DNA of 64,000 bases from contig NZ_CP070225.1 of NCBI RefSeq assembly GCF_021631985.1, positions 8,370,001 to 8,434,000 on the forward strand, given 5' to 3'. The stretch is from Sandaracinus amylolyticus. Its GTDB lineage: Bacteria; Myxococcota_A; Polyangia; Polyangiales; Sandaracinaceae. This document shows, piece by piece, positions 42,634-51,267 of this stretch (its first letter is position 1; each line of letters starts with the position of its first letter). The translations under genes and the position numbers were made by a program. The notes below the pieces were generated by a model. The model worked only from the letters and a program-made list of their open reading frames with translations, was not told the DNA's origin and did no database searches.

Positions 42634-43343
42634 CACCGGTGCTCCTTCGCGACCCGCTGCGGGGCGGTGCGCTTCTTCTGGGTCACGTGCTTCGCGCTCT
42701 GCAGATGCGCGAAGCACTCCTCGAGCCCGTCGCGGAGCGTGCCGCGCGTGACGACGTCGCGGAGCTCCACGCCCGCGTGGCTCAGCGTGTCGGCCACGCG
42801 GGGGCTGATGCCGGTGAGCACGCAGAACGTCCCGAGCAGCCGCGTCGCCGCGACCATCTGGAGCAGGTGATGCGCGGTCGCGGTGTCGACCATCGAGACG
42901 CCGGTCACGTCGACGATCGCGCAGCGCGCGCCGCCTTCGGTGATGCGATGGAGGAGCCGATCGGTCATCTCCTTCGCGCGCTCGGAGTCGAGCTCGCCCA
43001 CCACGGGCACGGTGATGATGTCCTCCCAGAGCTCCACGACCGGCGTGGAGAGCTCGCGGATCGCGACGCGCTGCCGCGCGATCGTCGCGAGCTTCGCCTC
43101 CAGCTCGACGCGTGCGGCCTCCAGCTTGTGCATCGACGCCTCGCTCTCGCGGACCGATGCGTGGAGCTGACGCGCGAAGAGGTTGATCGTCTCTTCGAAC
43201 GACGAGAACTCGTCGTCGTGATCGCTCGGGATGAGGTGCTCGGCGGGATCGAATTCGCCGAGCGAGATCATGGCCAGGACGTCGCGGATGCGCTCGATGC
43301 GGTCGACGTGCACTTCGACCGCTGGGGACTTCGGATGGGTCAT
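42633..43343 (-). CDS. STAS-domain protein, RsbR-like
   Basis: 236 residues. A helical/coiled-coil N-terminal half (EASMHKLEAARVELEAKLAT) is followed by a STAS domain: RQRVAIRELSTPVVELWEDI, TVPVVGELDSERAKEMTDRL, AIVDVTGVSMVDTATAHHLL and GISPRVADTLSHAGVEL. The Asp-Thr in VDTATA is where STAS switches are phosphorylated. RsbR-type proteins form stressosomes that sense signals through their N-terminus; here the sensor may be supplied by the coupled V4R-like protein. ATG 43343. Confidence 0.85.
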   Translation of the reverse strand: MTHPKSPAVEVHVDRIERIRDVLAMISLGEFDPAEHLIPSDHDDEFSSFEETINLFARQLHASVRESEASMHKLEAARVELEAKLATIARQRVAIRELSTPVVELWEDIITVPVVGELDSERAKEMTDRLLHRITEGGARCAIVDVTGVSMVDTATAHHLLQMVAATRLLGTFCVLTGISPRVADTLSHAGVELRDVVTRGTLRDGLEECFAHLQSAKHVTQKKRTAPQRVAKEHR

Positions 43344-43914
43344 GTGTGGAGTTACAGCTCCCTTGAGAGAATCCGGGTGTGCCCGATCGGCGCCCGTCCT
43401 TCAAGGGAGACAGCGACCCACCTCGGTGACCGAGGGTGAGAGCCGCGTGATCGTGCTCGAGCTGCTGGTCGCCGGCTCCACGAGCGACGTGCTGGATCGG
43501 CCGACGAGCACGCGCACGCGGCACGCGGGACGAGCACGAGGGACGCGCACGAGCAGGAGCACGTGGTGCGGGCGAACGCGAAGCGGAGCCCGAATCGATC
43601 GGGGCGAGTGCGAAGCAGAGCCCGAATCGCGAGCGTCGGGGCCGCGGCGAAGCGCGGACCCGTCGCGAGCCATCTCACCATCCCCCAACGAATCGGCAGA
43701 ACCGCGGTGCCGGGCGGGTGGGGGTGGGTCCGCCGCCCTCGTGCGACGGGGGCTCGCAGACTCCGACCACACACTGACGACAGCATCGCGGCAACCGCGC
43801 GAAGCGCGCGCCGCGATGCGCCCACCAATACCCAACGCTCTCACCGCGTTCGTGCAGCAGCCCGCGAGCACCGGGCGGCGGACCCACCCCCACCCGCCTC
43901 TCGCCGAGACCTCC
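43344..43914. other. 571-bp intergenic region with dispersed repeat R
   Basis: No convincing gene. 43628-43885 is repeat R, copy 2. Upstream of it a GCGAAGC-GAGCCCGAATCG unit appears twice, at about 43577 and 43610. The first 230 bp, presumably the STAS-gene promoter, are GC-rich and contain a GGTCACCGAGG-type stretch near 43420, but no clear signal. Confidence 0.6.
43628..43885 (-). repeat. Dispersed intergenic repeat R, copy 2, inverted
   Basis: Reverse complement of the element at 22930-23172. The best conserved core is 43721-43792 (reverse complement of TGCCGCGATGCTGTCGTCAG ... GTGGTCGG ... CTGCGAGCCCCCGTCGCACG ... GGACCCACCCC). Outer blocks CGCGAGCGTCGGGGCCGCGG (43629) and CCCGCGAGCACC (43861) also match. 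It carries a CCGCGCGAAGCGCGC hairpin in the middle. Confidence 0.75.
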
Positions 43915-45867
43915 TCAGCCGTCCTCTTCCGCGAGAACCACGACGCGATCGCCCGGCTTGGGCATGAACGGCGCCTGACGATTCATCGGGTTGAGCACCA
44001 GCCCGAACTTCTTCTCCGGCGCTTCCTCGTAGATCTGCACGCCCATCATCAGCTCGCCGCGCGCCTTCGCCGCGAGCATCAGGTACTCGATCGACACCGG
44101 CTGACCCGGCGGCGCGTAGAGCTCGATCGGCTTCACGTAGACCTCGCTGCCCTCGCTGCGCAGCAGGTCCTCGAGCACCGCCTGGACGCGCGGCTCGTAC
44201 GTGATCTGCGCGAGGACCATCGAGACCATCTCGTTCGAGATCACGATGTCGTTGATCTGCGTGGTCGCCGCGAGCTCGCGGTTCTTGGGGTCGAGGATCT
44301 CGCTGCACACCCGCTGGTTCGGCGCGAGCCCCGAGCGACGACGCGCATCGCGCAGGAGCAGCAGCGCGATGATCGCGCGGGTGTCCGCGTCCTCCGCGCT
44401 CGTCCCCTCGACCTGATCGCCGAGCACCATCACGAGCGGGTAGTTCTGCGGGCCGAGCTGGTCCATCAGGTGCCGGCTCGTGAACTGCCCGACGAGGTGT
44501 CGGAGCTGCACCGTCTTCACGTCGCCGACCTTCTCGCTGATCTCCGTGGCGCGCTCTTCCTCGGGCAGGTTGTTCACCAGCGTCAGCGTCGAGCCCGGCG
44601 CGACGTAGTCGTCGAACTCCTTGATCATCGGGTGGATCTTCGGGTTCCACCCGAGCACCAGCATGTGCTCGACGCGCTTCTGCGCGTTGGACTGCAGCAC
44701 CGGCATCGACGCGAGCGAGAGCGGACCGGCGTACGGCTTGTGCTGGACCGACGCGTCCTCCGCGAGGATCAGCAGCTCCTCGTCGGGCCCGATCACGTGA
44801 TCCGCCGGCGGGTTCAGGGTGTGCCCCGAGCCGTTCGCCTTCGCGATGCCGACGACCATGCCGTTCGGGAAGTCGAGCAGGATCTCGCCGAAGCGACGCC
44901 CCACCACCGGCGGGATCTTCTTGAAGTGGATCTCGTTGCCCTCGAAGCGCAGCAGCTCGTCGTAGACCAGCGAGAGGCCGCTGATGCGCGCCGTCTGCAG
45001 GATGATCTTCGAGATCATCTCGTTCGTCTTCACGACGCGCGCGCGGTGGTTGCTCGCGATGATCGCGAGCTCCTGGTTGTGCGACTGCATCACCTCCGCG
45101 GTCACGCGCAGGCCGTCGGTGCGGCCGCGCGCGTCGGGATGATTGAAGATCGCCATCAGCGTCTTCATGATCCGCGCGTCGGCCTTGTCGGGATCGTCGA
45201 CGTCGGCATCGTCGACCAGCACCACGATCGCCTGGGTGCGATCGAAGCTGACCTTGGCGAGATCGTTCAGCACGACGCTCGAGCCGGAGCGGACGACGAG
45301 CTTCACGCGGTGCTGGTACTGCACCTTGTCGTAGAGCTTCTCCTCCATCTCGACCTTGTCGCGCTCGGCCATCACGACGACGGTGATGCGGCCCTTGGGC
45401 GCGTAGGCCTCCGCGAGCTGGTCGATGACCGAGTAGATCTTCTCGCTCCAGCCGAGCACCAGGAAGTGCCCGTCCTCCATCACCGGCGCGCCGGTCTTCC
45501 GGATGTCCTCGAGCGCCTGCTGGAAGTTGCCGGCGAGCGCGGAGATCAAGAGGCCGGCGACGATGACGCCGAGGATCGAGGCGACGGTCGAGATCGCGCG
45601 GTTGCCGACGCCGCTGTCGCCGGTGAAGGTGCCCGAGTCGATCACGCGACCGAAGTAGAACCAGCTCACCTCGTAGGCGCGCTCGACGACGCTCCCGCTG
45701 AAGCCGTCCTCGATGCCGAGGCCGAGCACCAGCCCGACGAGCGTGAAGCCGACGACCAGCGCCATCGTGAGCACCGCGAGGAAGAGCAGCTGCTTGCCCG
45801 CGCCTCCGCCGATGAACTCGTTCGCCCGATAGCGGAGCTTCGCCCTGAACCCTCGCTCGATCGCCAT
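43915..45867 (-). CDS. CASTOR/POLLUX-type ion channel with RCK-like domains
   Basis: 650 residues. Two N-terminal helices (QLLFLAVLTMALVVGFTLVG; VASILGVIVAGLLISALAGN) flank a pore region with SGTFTGDSGVGNRAIS, similar to the plant CASTOR/POLLUX/DMI1 filter zone. Two tandem Rossmann regulatory units follow (HFLVLGWSEKIYSVIDQLAE at about 133; MLVLGWNPKIHPMIKEFDD at about 408), each ending in an RCK-C-like beta region. Bacterial members are thought to conduct cations under nucleotide or Ca control; selectivity is not predictable. ATG 45867; monocistronic. Confidence 0.85.
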   Translation of the reverse strand: MAIERGFRAKLRYRANEFIGGGAGKQLLFLAVLTMALVVGFTLVGLVLGLGIEDGFSGSVVERAYEVSWFYFGRVIDSGTFTGDSGVGNRAISTVASILGVIVAGLLISALAGNFQQALEDIRKTGAPVMEDGHFLVLGWSEKIYSVIDQLAEAYAPKGRITVVVMAERDKVEMEEKLYDKVQYQHRVKLVVRSGSSVVLNDLAKVSFDRTQAIVVLVDDADVDDPDKADARIMKTLMAIFNHPDARGRTDGLRVTAEVMQSHNQELAIIASNHRARVVKTNEMISKIILQTARISGLSLVYDELLRFEGNEIHFKKIPPVVGRRFGEILLDFPNGMVVGIAKANGSGHTLNPPADHVIGPDEELLILAEDASVQHKPYAGPLSLASMPVLQSNAQKRVEHMLVLGWNPKIHPMIKEFDDYVAPGSTLTLVNNLPEEERATEISEKVGDVKTVQLRHLVGQFTSRHLMDQLGPQNYPLVMVLGDQVEGTSAEDADTRAIIALLLLRDARRRSGLAPNQRVCSEILDPKNRELAATTQINDIVISNEMVSMVLAQITYEPRVQAVLEDLLRSEGSEVYVKPIELYAPPGQPVSIEYLMLAAKARGELMMGVQIYEEAPEKKFGLVLNPMNRQAPFMPKPGDRVVVLAEEDG

Positions 45868-46003
45868 CTCCCTCGGCCTCCGATCGACGTCGATCCCACC
45901 CCAGCGCCCGTCCTCGCGTCCAGCGCGAAAACGATACCCACCCGGTACTGGTGAGCGAGGTACGCGGAATCGCCGGGGATCCTCCCCGTCGCGCCCCGCG
46001 CGA

Positions 46004-47800
46004 TCAGAGCAAGGGGCGGCCTTCGAGCTCGGCGCGGAGGGCGGCGACGCGCGCCCGGATCGCGGCGTCGTCGATGCCGCGCGCCTGCAGCGCGCCGATG
46101 GTCGTCAGGGTCGCGTCCGCGTCGGCCGCCGCGCCCGCGCGGAGCACCGGCACCAGCGCGCCGAGCGCCGCATCGGAGAACGAGCCCGACTCGATCGAGG
46201 CCGTGATGCCGCGCATCGTCGCGCCGTCGAGCTCTTGCTCGGCGAGCGACGCGAGCGCGGCGTCCTGCACGTCGATCGTCGTGTCACGGGTGAGCTCGAG
46301 GAGGCGCTCGCGGGCGCGCTCGGTGCGGGTGCGCCCGAGGCCCCGCGCGACCGCGACGCGCACCACCGGCGCATCGTCGCGCGCGTGGCGCTCGAGGGAT
46401 TCGGTGTCGCGCGGATCGGCGGCGCTCGCGAGCGCGGTGATCCAGTGCGCCCGGCGCGCGGCGTCGGGCTCGCGCTCGAGGCGTGCGCCGAGCTGTGCGC
46501 GTGCGTCGTCGGCGGCGCGGGGATCGTGGGGCGCGATCCGGCGCGCGACGTTGCCCAGCGCGTACGCGGTCGCCATCTCGAACGTGGGATCGACGGGGTG
46601 CTCGAGCCGCGACGCGAGGTGCGCGGCGAGCTCGCTCGGCGGCTCGGGCAGGAAGGCCGCCCGCTCGAGCATCTCGCCCTCGAGCGCGGTGCCGAGCACC
46701 GCGGGGCTCTGCACGATGCGCAGGATCGCGTCGGCACAGCCTGCCTCCGCGAGGAGATCCAGGATGAGACGGCGCGCTGCGTCGGTCGCGTCGCTCGCCG
46801 CGAAGAGCGACTCCAGCTCGCGCGCCGACTCCGGATGCGCGCGCAGGTGACCCACGGCGCGCCACACCGAGCGCGCATGATCGGGCAGCAGACCGCCCTG
46901 ACCGTGGATCGCGATCAGGGTCGCGAGCTCCTCGCGCGTCATGCCCTCGGCCTGCGCCTCGTCGAGGCGACGCTCGAGATCGTCCGAGACGATCGGCTCG
47001 CCCGGCGCGTGGGCGATCGTGCGCGCCGGGGCTCGCAAGGTCGCGACGCGCGCGCCGGTGCGCGCCATCGAGAGGCGGGTGCGCACGCGCGCGTGGCGCG
47101 CGCCGTCCGCGCTGGTCCAGTCGATGCGCTCCTCGCCCTGCAGGCGCACGAGGCCCTGGGTGTCTTCTTGGATCCGTTGCTCGCCGTGCACCCGCGCGCG
47201 ATCGACGGGCTCGTCCTGCGCGACGTCGAGCAGCTCGTACGCGTCCCATCGCCGCACCCGCTCGCCGTCGTGCTCCTCGACGTGGCGGGCGACGATCCCG
47301 TGCGCGGTGCGCTCGCGCGTCGCGGTGCCGTGCTGCGACTCGAGCGCGAGGAGCTCGAGCAGGTGCATCGCGATCGGGCTCGTGCCCTCTTCGCGCTCGA
47401 AGCGCACGACGCTGCCGTGCTCGTCGTGCTCGACGACGAGCACGTGACCGGCGAGCGCCTCGCGCGCGGCGTCGTCCGACGCGAGCACGTGCCCACCGCC
47501 GATCCGCAGCTCGGCGCGCGCGACGTCGATCAGCGAGAGCGCCTCGCGCCGCCCTCCGAGCGGGCGCACCGCGAGCGTGCCCTCGAGATCGAGCACGCCC
47601 GCCTCGCCCGCGCCCTCGCCGAGCCGCTTGTCGTCCTCCTGGTGGAGCTCGACGCGATAGACGAGCTCGTCCTCGGGCGCATCGCTGCGCGCGGGACGCG
47701 TCGCGCGCGATTCGCTCGCGGCATCACGTGACGCGAGCCACGCGCCGAGCGCGGAGAGGACGAGGAGGACGACGAGACCGGATCGGACGGGGCGGGACAA
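46004..47800 (-). CDS. HEAT-repeat protein with vitellogenin-like N-terminal domain
   Basis: 598 residues from TTG 47800, preceded by CCAGGAG. A short signal/anchor helix (SGLVVLLVLSALGAWLAS) precedes a beta-rich domain (47-240: YRVELHQEDDKRL, VLDLEGTLAVRPLGGRREAL, then GSVVRFEREEGTS and AMHLLELLALESQ). Its order resembles the N-sheet of large lipid-transfer proteins. Residues about 300-598 are alpha-helical HEAT-type repeats (ARRLILDLLAEAGCADAIL; ALASLAEQELDG), again as in vitellogenin. It lies 14 bp downstream of the 978-residue secreted-protein gene, so same operon. Lipid transfer is inference. Confidence 0.65.
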   Translation of the reverse strand: MSRPVRSGLVVLLVLSALGAWLASRDAASESRATRPARSDAPEDELVYRVELHQEDDKRLGEGAGEAGVLDLEGTLAVRPLGGRREALSLIDVARAELRIGGGHVLASDDAAREALAGHVLVVEHDEHGSVVRFEREEGTSPIAMHLLELLALESQHGTATRERTAHGIVARHVEEHDGERVRRWDAYELLDVAQDEPVDRARVHGEQRIQEDTQGLVRLQGEERIDWTSADGARHARVRTRLSMARTGARVATLRAPARTIAHAPGEPIVSDDLERRLDEAQAEGMTREELATLIAIHGQGGLLPDHARSVWRAVGHLRAHPESARELESLFAASDATDAARRLILDLLAEAGCADAILRIVQSPAVLGTALEGEMLERAAFLPEPPSELAAHLASRLEHPVDPTFEMATAYALGNVARRIAPHDPRAADDARAQLGARLEREPDAARRAHWITALASAADPRDTESLERHARDDAPVVRVAVARGLGRTRTERARERLLELTRDTTIDVQDAALASLAEQELDGATMRGITASIESGSFSDAALGALVPVLRAGAAADADATLTTIGALQARGIDDAAIRARVAALRAELEGRPLL

Positions 47801-47814
47801 GGCGGGCTCCTGGA

Positions 47815-50751
47815 TCAGAACGCGTGCGCGAGGTCGTTCCAGCTCACCGCGTAGTCCCAGTGGACGAGCGCGGTGTCGACCGAGAGGCCCGGCCACGAGA
47901 GCATCGTGATCTCGGCGCTCTTCGAGAACGGGCCGATGCCGACCTCGGCGAACGCCGAGATCGATCCCGAGAGCGTCGTGAGGCGCAGGTCGGCGTTCGC
48001 GAGCACGCCGAGGTGCGGCACCGTCATCGGCGACGAGAGCACGTTGCCGAGGTACTCGCCGCCCGCGGGGATCTCGCGCTGCTCGAAGCCCGCGGTCACC
48101 GTCACCGGGAGCGCGAGGTCGAGCACCGTGAGGCGACCCTTGACGCCGGCGCGCGCGATCACGACGTCGACCGCGGCCGAGAGGAAGCCCTCGAGGCGCG
48201 CCGAGGGCGTGAACCCGAGCTCGATGCGCGGCACGTCGCAGGCGGGCGACGACGTGCGCGTGGTCCCCGCGAAGCCCTCGACCCCGACCGAGCCCGCGAT
48301 GCCGGCGCGATACGAGATCGGGATGCCGAGCACGACGATCACGCCGTGCGCGAGCGTGCTCTCGCGGCTCGCGCTCGCCGCCATGTTGCGCTGGGTGCCG
48401 TCGCTCGAGAACGACGCCGAGAAGACCTCGTTGCCGAGGATGCGCAGGTGGCCGCTGCTCGTGAGCGTGCTGACCTGTGCATCGACCAGCGAGAGGTCCG
48501 ACTTGAACACCGTCGCGGTCGCCGCGAACCCACCGAACGCGCGGAGGGGCGCGTTGCAGGTCGTCTCGCCCTGGCTGCCGCTCGAGAAGTACGAGCGCGA
48601 GAAGCGGCCGTCGCCGGTCGTGTTGAGATCGAACGTCGCCTGGTACTGGTATCCGAGCGCGAAGAGCGAGCGATCGCCGAGCGTGTTGCCGCCGCGGTGA
48701 TCGAAGCCCGGCAGGCGCACCTGGCCGTCGGCGCCGACGAGCTCGGGGCGCGTGCGGCGCAGGGCGTCGCGGATGCGCTGGCCCTGGCAGTAGCTCGCGA
48801 GCGCGAGCGACTGGGTGCGGCGGCGCAGGTAGCGCAGCGTCGCGGCGCTGTTGGTGCGCGGGTAGTGCCACTCGTTGGCGGGACGGAACATGCCGCGGTG
48901 GGTCTCGTCGGCGCCCGGGCACGAGACGTCGTTGTACGCGAAGACGAGCTCACGCGACTCGACGACCGAGTACGCGTCGTCCATCCCGGCGAGGCACGCC
49001 GCGTACTCCGCCTGTCGCTTCGCGACCATGTCGGGCACGTTCACGTCCTCGGCGAAGCGCGAGTACGAGACGTCGCAGGGACCGGGCACGTACTCGCCCG
49101 AAGGACCTTCGCGGAAGCAGCCCCAGCGATCCGCCTCCTCGAGGATCTCGCGGATGTCCGTGTAGATCGCCTCGCGCGCGGCGTTCGCGCGGCGCACGAC
49201 GTCGGCCGAGCAGCCCGCGCCGGTGCTCATCGTCGACATCGTGGTCGGGATCGACGTGCGCTCGAGCGCGCGCGTGACGCGGGGGATGCCGCCGATGCCG
49301 CCGATGCCACCACCGCCGCCGATGCCGCCGATGCCACCACCGATTCCGCCGATGCCACCGATGTTGCCGATGCCGCCGACGCCGTCGATCGGGCTCGTCT
49401 GGAGGAACGCGGGCGTGCTCACCAGCGTCGCGGTGGTGAGGTAGCCGCGATCGATCCGGCCGATGTCGAGCACCGACCCGGGCGCGCGGACCACGTCGCG
49501 CCATCCATCGAGCTCGCGCTCGAGCCCGCGCTGATCGTCGTGGGGCACGCAGACCACCACCGGCATCGCGGCGAGCGACTCGAGCGCCGACACGAAGCGC
49601 TGCTGCAGATCCCAGAGGTACTCGAGCTCCTCGGGCGAGTACCCGTACGCGCGCTCCGGGCTCCACACCGGCGCGATGCGCTGCATGGCCGAGGGATCGT
49701 TGCGCGTCGCGAGCGCCTCGACCTCGCGGTACCACCCGAACGTCGGCATCACGTCGTGGTCGCCCGCCGCGAAGCGCTGCACGTACGGGTACGTGCCTGC
49801 GCGCAGCACGGTCGCCAGCGTCGCGGTGTCGTAGGTGTCGAGCGTGTAGAAGAGATTGCGCGGGACGGCCGACGTCCAGAGCTGCCCGACCGGCCGCCCG
49901 TCGCGCGTCGCGAGCTGCGAGCCGTCGGCGTGGCGCGTGCCGATCGACGTGCGCGCGCTCGCGGCACCGTACGCGACGCTCCAGATCGTGCGCGGCTCGC
50001 TCGCGTCGCGGATCGCGTCGCGGAACACCTCGACGTCGTAGAAGCTCTCGTAGACGTACTCGGAGCACGAGCGCACGCCCTGCGCGTCGTACGCGTACCA
50101 GGGCTCGTGCCCCGGGCCGCCGAACATCGCCGGCACCGGCCGCTGGAACCCGGGCTCGTAGCTCGCCGCGTCGACCACCCGCGCGTCCTCGCGGACCTCG
50201 CGGGGCGGGAGGATCGCGACGCGCCGCGACGACGTCGTCCAGTCCGCGTAGGTCGTGCTCATGCCGTCTGCGCCGGGCGCGACGGCGTCGGTCTGGCGGA
50301 CGTCGGTCGCGAACGTGGTGCCGAGCGTGCGCGGCTCCATGCGCACTTCTTCGCGCATGCCGCTCGACGCGCGCACGCCGAGCGCGGCCTGCAGCGCATC
50401 ACACGGCGCGAGGCCGCCGCTCGACCACGTCCCGGGGGTGTGGAAGCAGCGACGCTCTTCGTCGTTCGCCGGCGGCGTGGTGCACTGCGCGATCGTCGGC
50501 ACGGACGGGCAGCCCGCGGGCACCACGATCGAGAGCTGCATCAGCTGGATGCACGCGCTGTCGCCGCGCACGAGCTGCGGCGCGATGCACGCGTCGAATT
50601 GCGGGCTCGACGTGCTGCACTGCTCGGCGTCGGTGGGCTGGGGGCAGCCGGGTGGAGCCCACTGCGCGACGGCAGCGGTGGGCGAGAGCGCGGCGAGGGC
50701 GACGAGGGTCGCGCCGCTGCCGCGGAGGAAGGATCTCGTGACTGGATTCAT
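47815..50751 (-). CDS. Large secreted protein of unknown function, partner of HEAT-repeat protein
   Basis: 978 residues. Signal peptide (SGATLVALAALSPTAAVAQ); N-terminal Cys-rich part (GCPQPTDAEQCSTSSPQFDAC). A large central domain contains SEYVYESFYDVEVFRDAIRD and AYGYSPEELEYLWDLQQRF. A Gly/Ile low-complexity linker (GIGGIGGGIGGIGGGG, encoded at 49284-49383) precedes a beta-rich C-terminal third (LTSSGHLRILGNEVFSASFS; GIAGSVGVEGFAG). No enzyme motif recognised. It is the first gene of the unit with the HEAT-repeat protein. Confidence 0.7.
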   Translation of the reverse strand: MNPVTRSFLRGSGATLVALAALSPTAAVAQWAPPGCPQPTDAEQCSTSSPQFDACIAPQLVRGDSACIQLMQLSIVVPAGCPSVPTIAQCTTPPANDEERRCFHTPGTWSSGGLAPCDALQAALGVRASSGMREEVRMEPRTLGTTFATDVRQTDAVAPGADGMSTTYADWTTSSRRVAILPPREVREDARVVDAASYEPGFQRPVPAMFGGPGHEPWYAYDAQGVRSCSEYVYESFYDVEVFRDAIRDASEPRTIWSVAYGAASARTSIGTRHADGSQLATRDGRPVGQLWTSAVPRNLFYTLDTYDTATLATVLRAGTYPYVQRFAAGDHDVMPTFGWYREVEALATRNDPSAMQRIAPVWSPERAYGYSPEELEYLWDLQQRFVSALESLAAMPVVVCVPHDDQRGLERELDGWRDVVRAPGSVLDIGRIDRGYLTTATLVSTPAFLQTSPIDGVGGIGNIGGIGGIGGGIGGIGGGGGIGGIGGIPRVTRALERTSIPTTMSTMSTGAGCSADVVRRANAAREAIYTDIREILEEADRWGCFREGPSGEYVPGPCDVSYSRFAEDVNVPDMVAKRQAEYAACLAGMDDAYSVVESRELVFAYNDVSCPGADETHRGMFRPANEWHYPRTNSAATLRYLRRRTQSLALASYCQGQRIRDALRRTRPELVGADGQVRLPGFDHRGGNTLGDRSLFALGYQYQATFDLNTTGDGRFSRSYFSSGSQGETTCNAPLRAFGGFAATATVFKSDLSLVDAQVSTLTSSGHLRILGNEVFSASFSSDGTQRNMAASASRESTLAHGVIVVLGIPISYRAGIAGSVGVEGFAGTTRTSSPACDVPRIELGFTPSARLEGFLSAAVDVVIARAGVKGRLTVLDLALPVTVTAGFEQREIPAGGEYLGNVLSSPMTVPHLGVLANADLRLTTLSGSISAFAEVGIGPFSKSAEITMLSWPGLSVDTALVHWDYAVSWNDLAHAF
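49284..49383. repeat. In-frame GCCGCCGAT-type tandem repeat
   Basis: About 100 bp of short GCC(G/A)CCGAT units that encode the Gly-Gly-Ile linker of the 978-residue protein on the minus strand. Unit order is irregular, so length variation between strains is likely. Confidence 0.75.
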
Positions 50752-50898
50752 GGGCTCGCTGGATGGCACGCGGCAACACGCCGCGCGGCGCCGCCAGCAC
50801 TCGCCGTGCCCCGAATCGACTTCGAGAATTCCAGGCAGAATCGCCCTCTCGCCGCACCGCGCCCAGTGGGCTGCCCACGGGCGTGCGCCCATCCCCGG

Positions 50899-51267
50899 TC
50901 AGCGGCTGTTGCAGAGTCGATCCACCTCGACGATCAGGTGATCCAGCTCGATCGGCTTCTGCACCCACGCCGACGCGCCGAGCTCGCGCGCGTGGCTCTC
51001 CACGTCGCGTGCGCCCGAGAGCACGAGCACCGGGATGCTCGCGAGCTCGGGGTCGGCCTTCTGCTTCGCGCGGAACTCCCAGCCGTTCATGCCGGGCATC
51101 ATCAGGTCGAGCAGCACCAGCCCGCAGTGCGATCCGTGCAAGCGCGCGAGCGCCTCCTCGCCGTCGCTCGCTTCGATCACCTCGAGGCCGTGGAGCTCGA
51201 GCGCGAGGCGCATCGCCTCGCGGATGTCGTCGTCGTCGTCGACGATGCAGACCTTGCACTGGCTCAT
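50899..51267 (-). CDS. Single-domain response regulator
   Basis: 122 residues, receiver domain only. The acidic pocket DDDDD is at 10-14, the phosphoacceptor Asp54 in VLLDLMMPGMNGWEF, the conserved Ser in VLVLSGA and the Lys in VQKPIE. It has no output domain, so it may act like CheY/SpoOF or as a phosphotransfer partner. The ATG overlaps the stop of the large histidine-kinase gene (ATGA), making that kinase its cognate. Confidence 0.92.
   Translation of the reverse strand: MSQCKVCIVDDDDDIREAMRLALELHGLEVIEASDGEEALARLHGSHCGLVLLDLMMPGMNGWEFRAKQKADPELASIPVLVLSGARDVESHARELGASAWVQKPIELDHLIVEVDRLCNSR

Noticed and set aside
49284-49383. Short repeats that could suggest a CRISPR array
   Set aside because: Units are 9 bp, contiguous and in frame with a Gly/Ile linker; there are no spacers and no cas genes.
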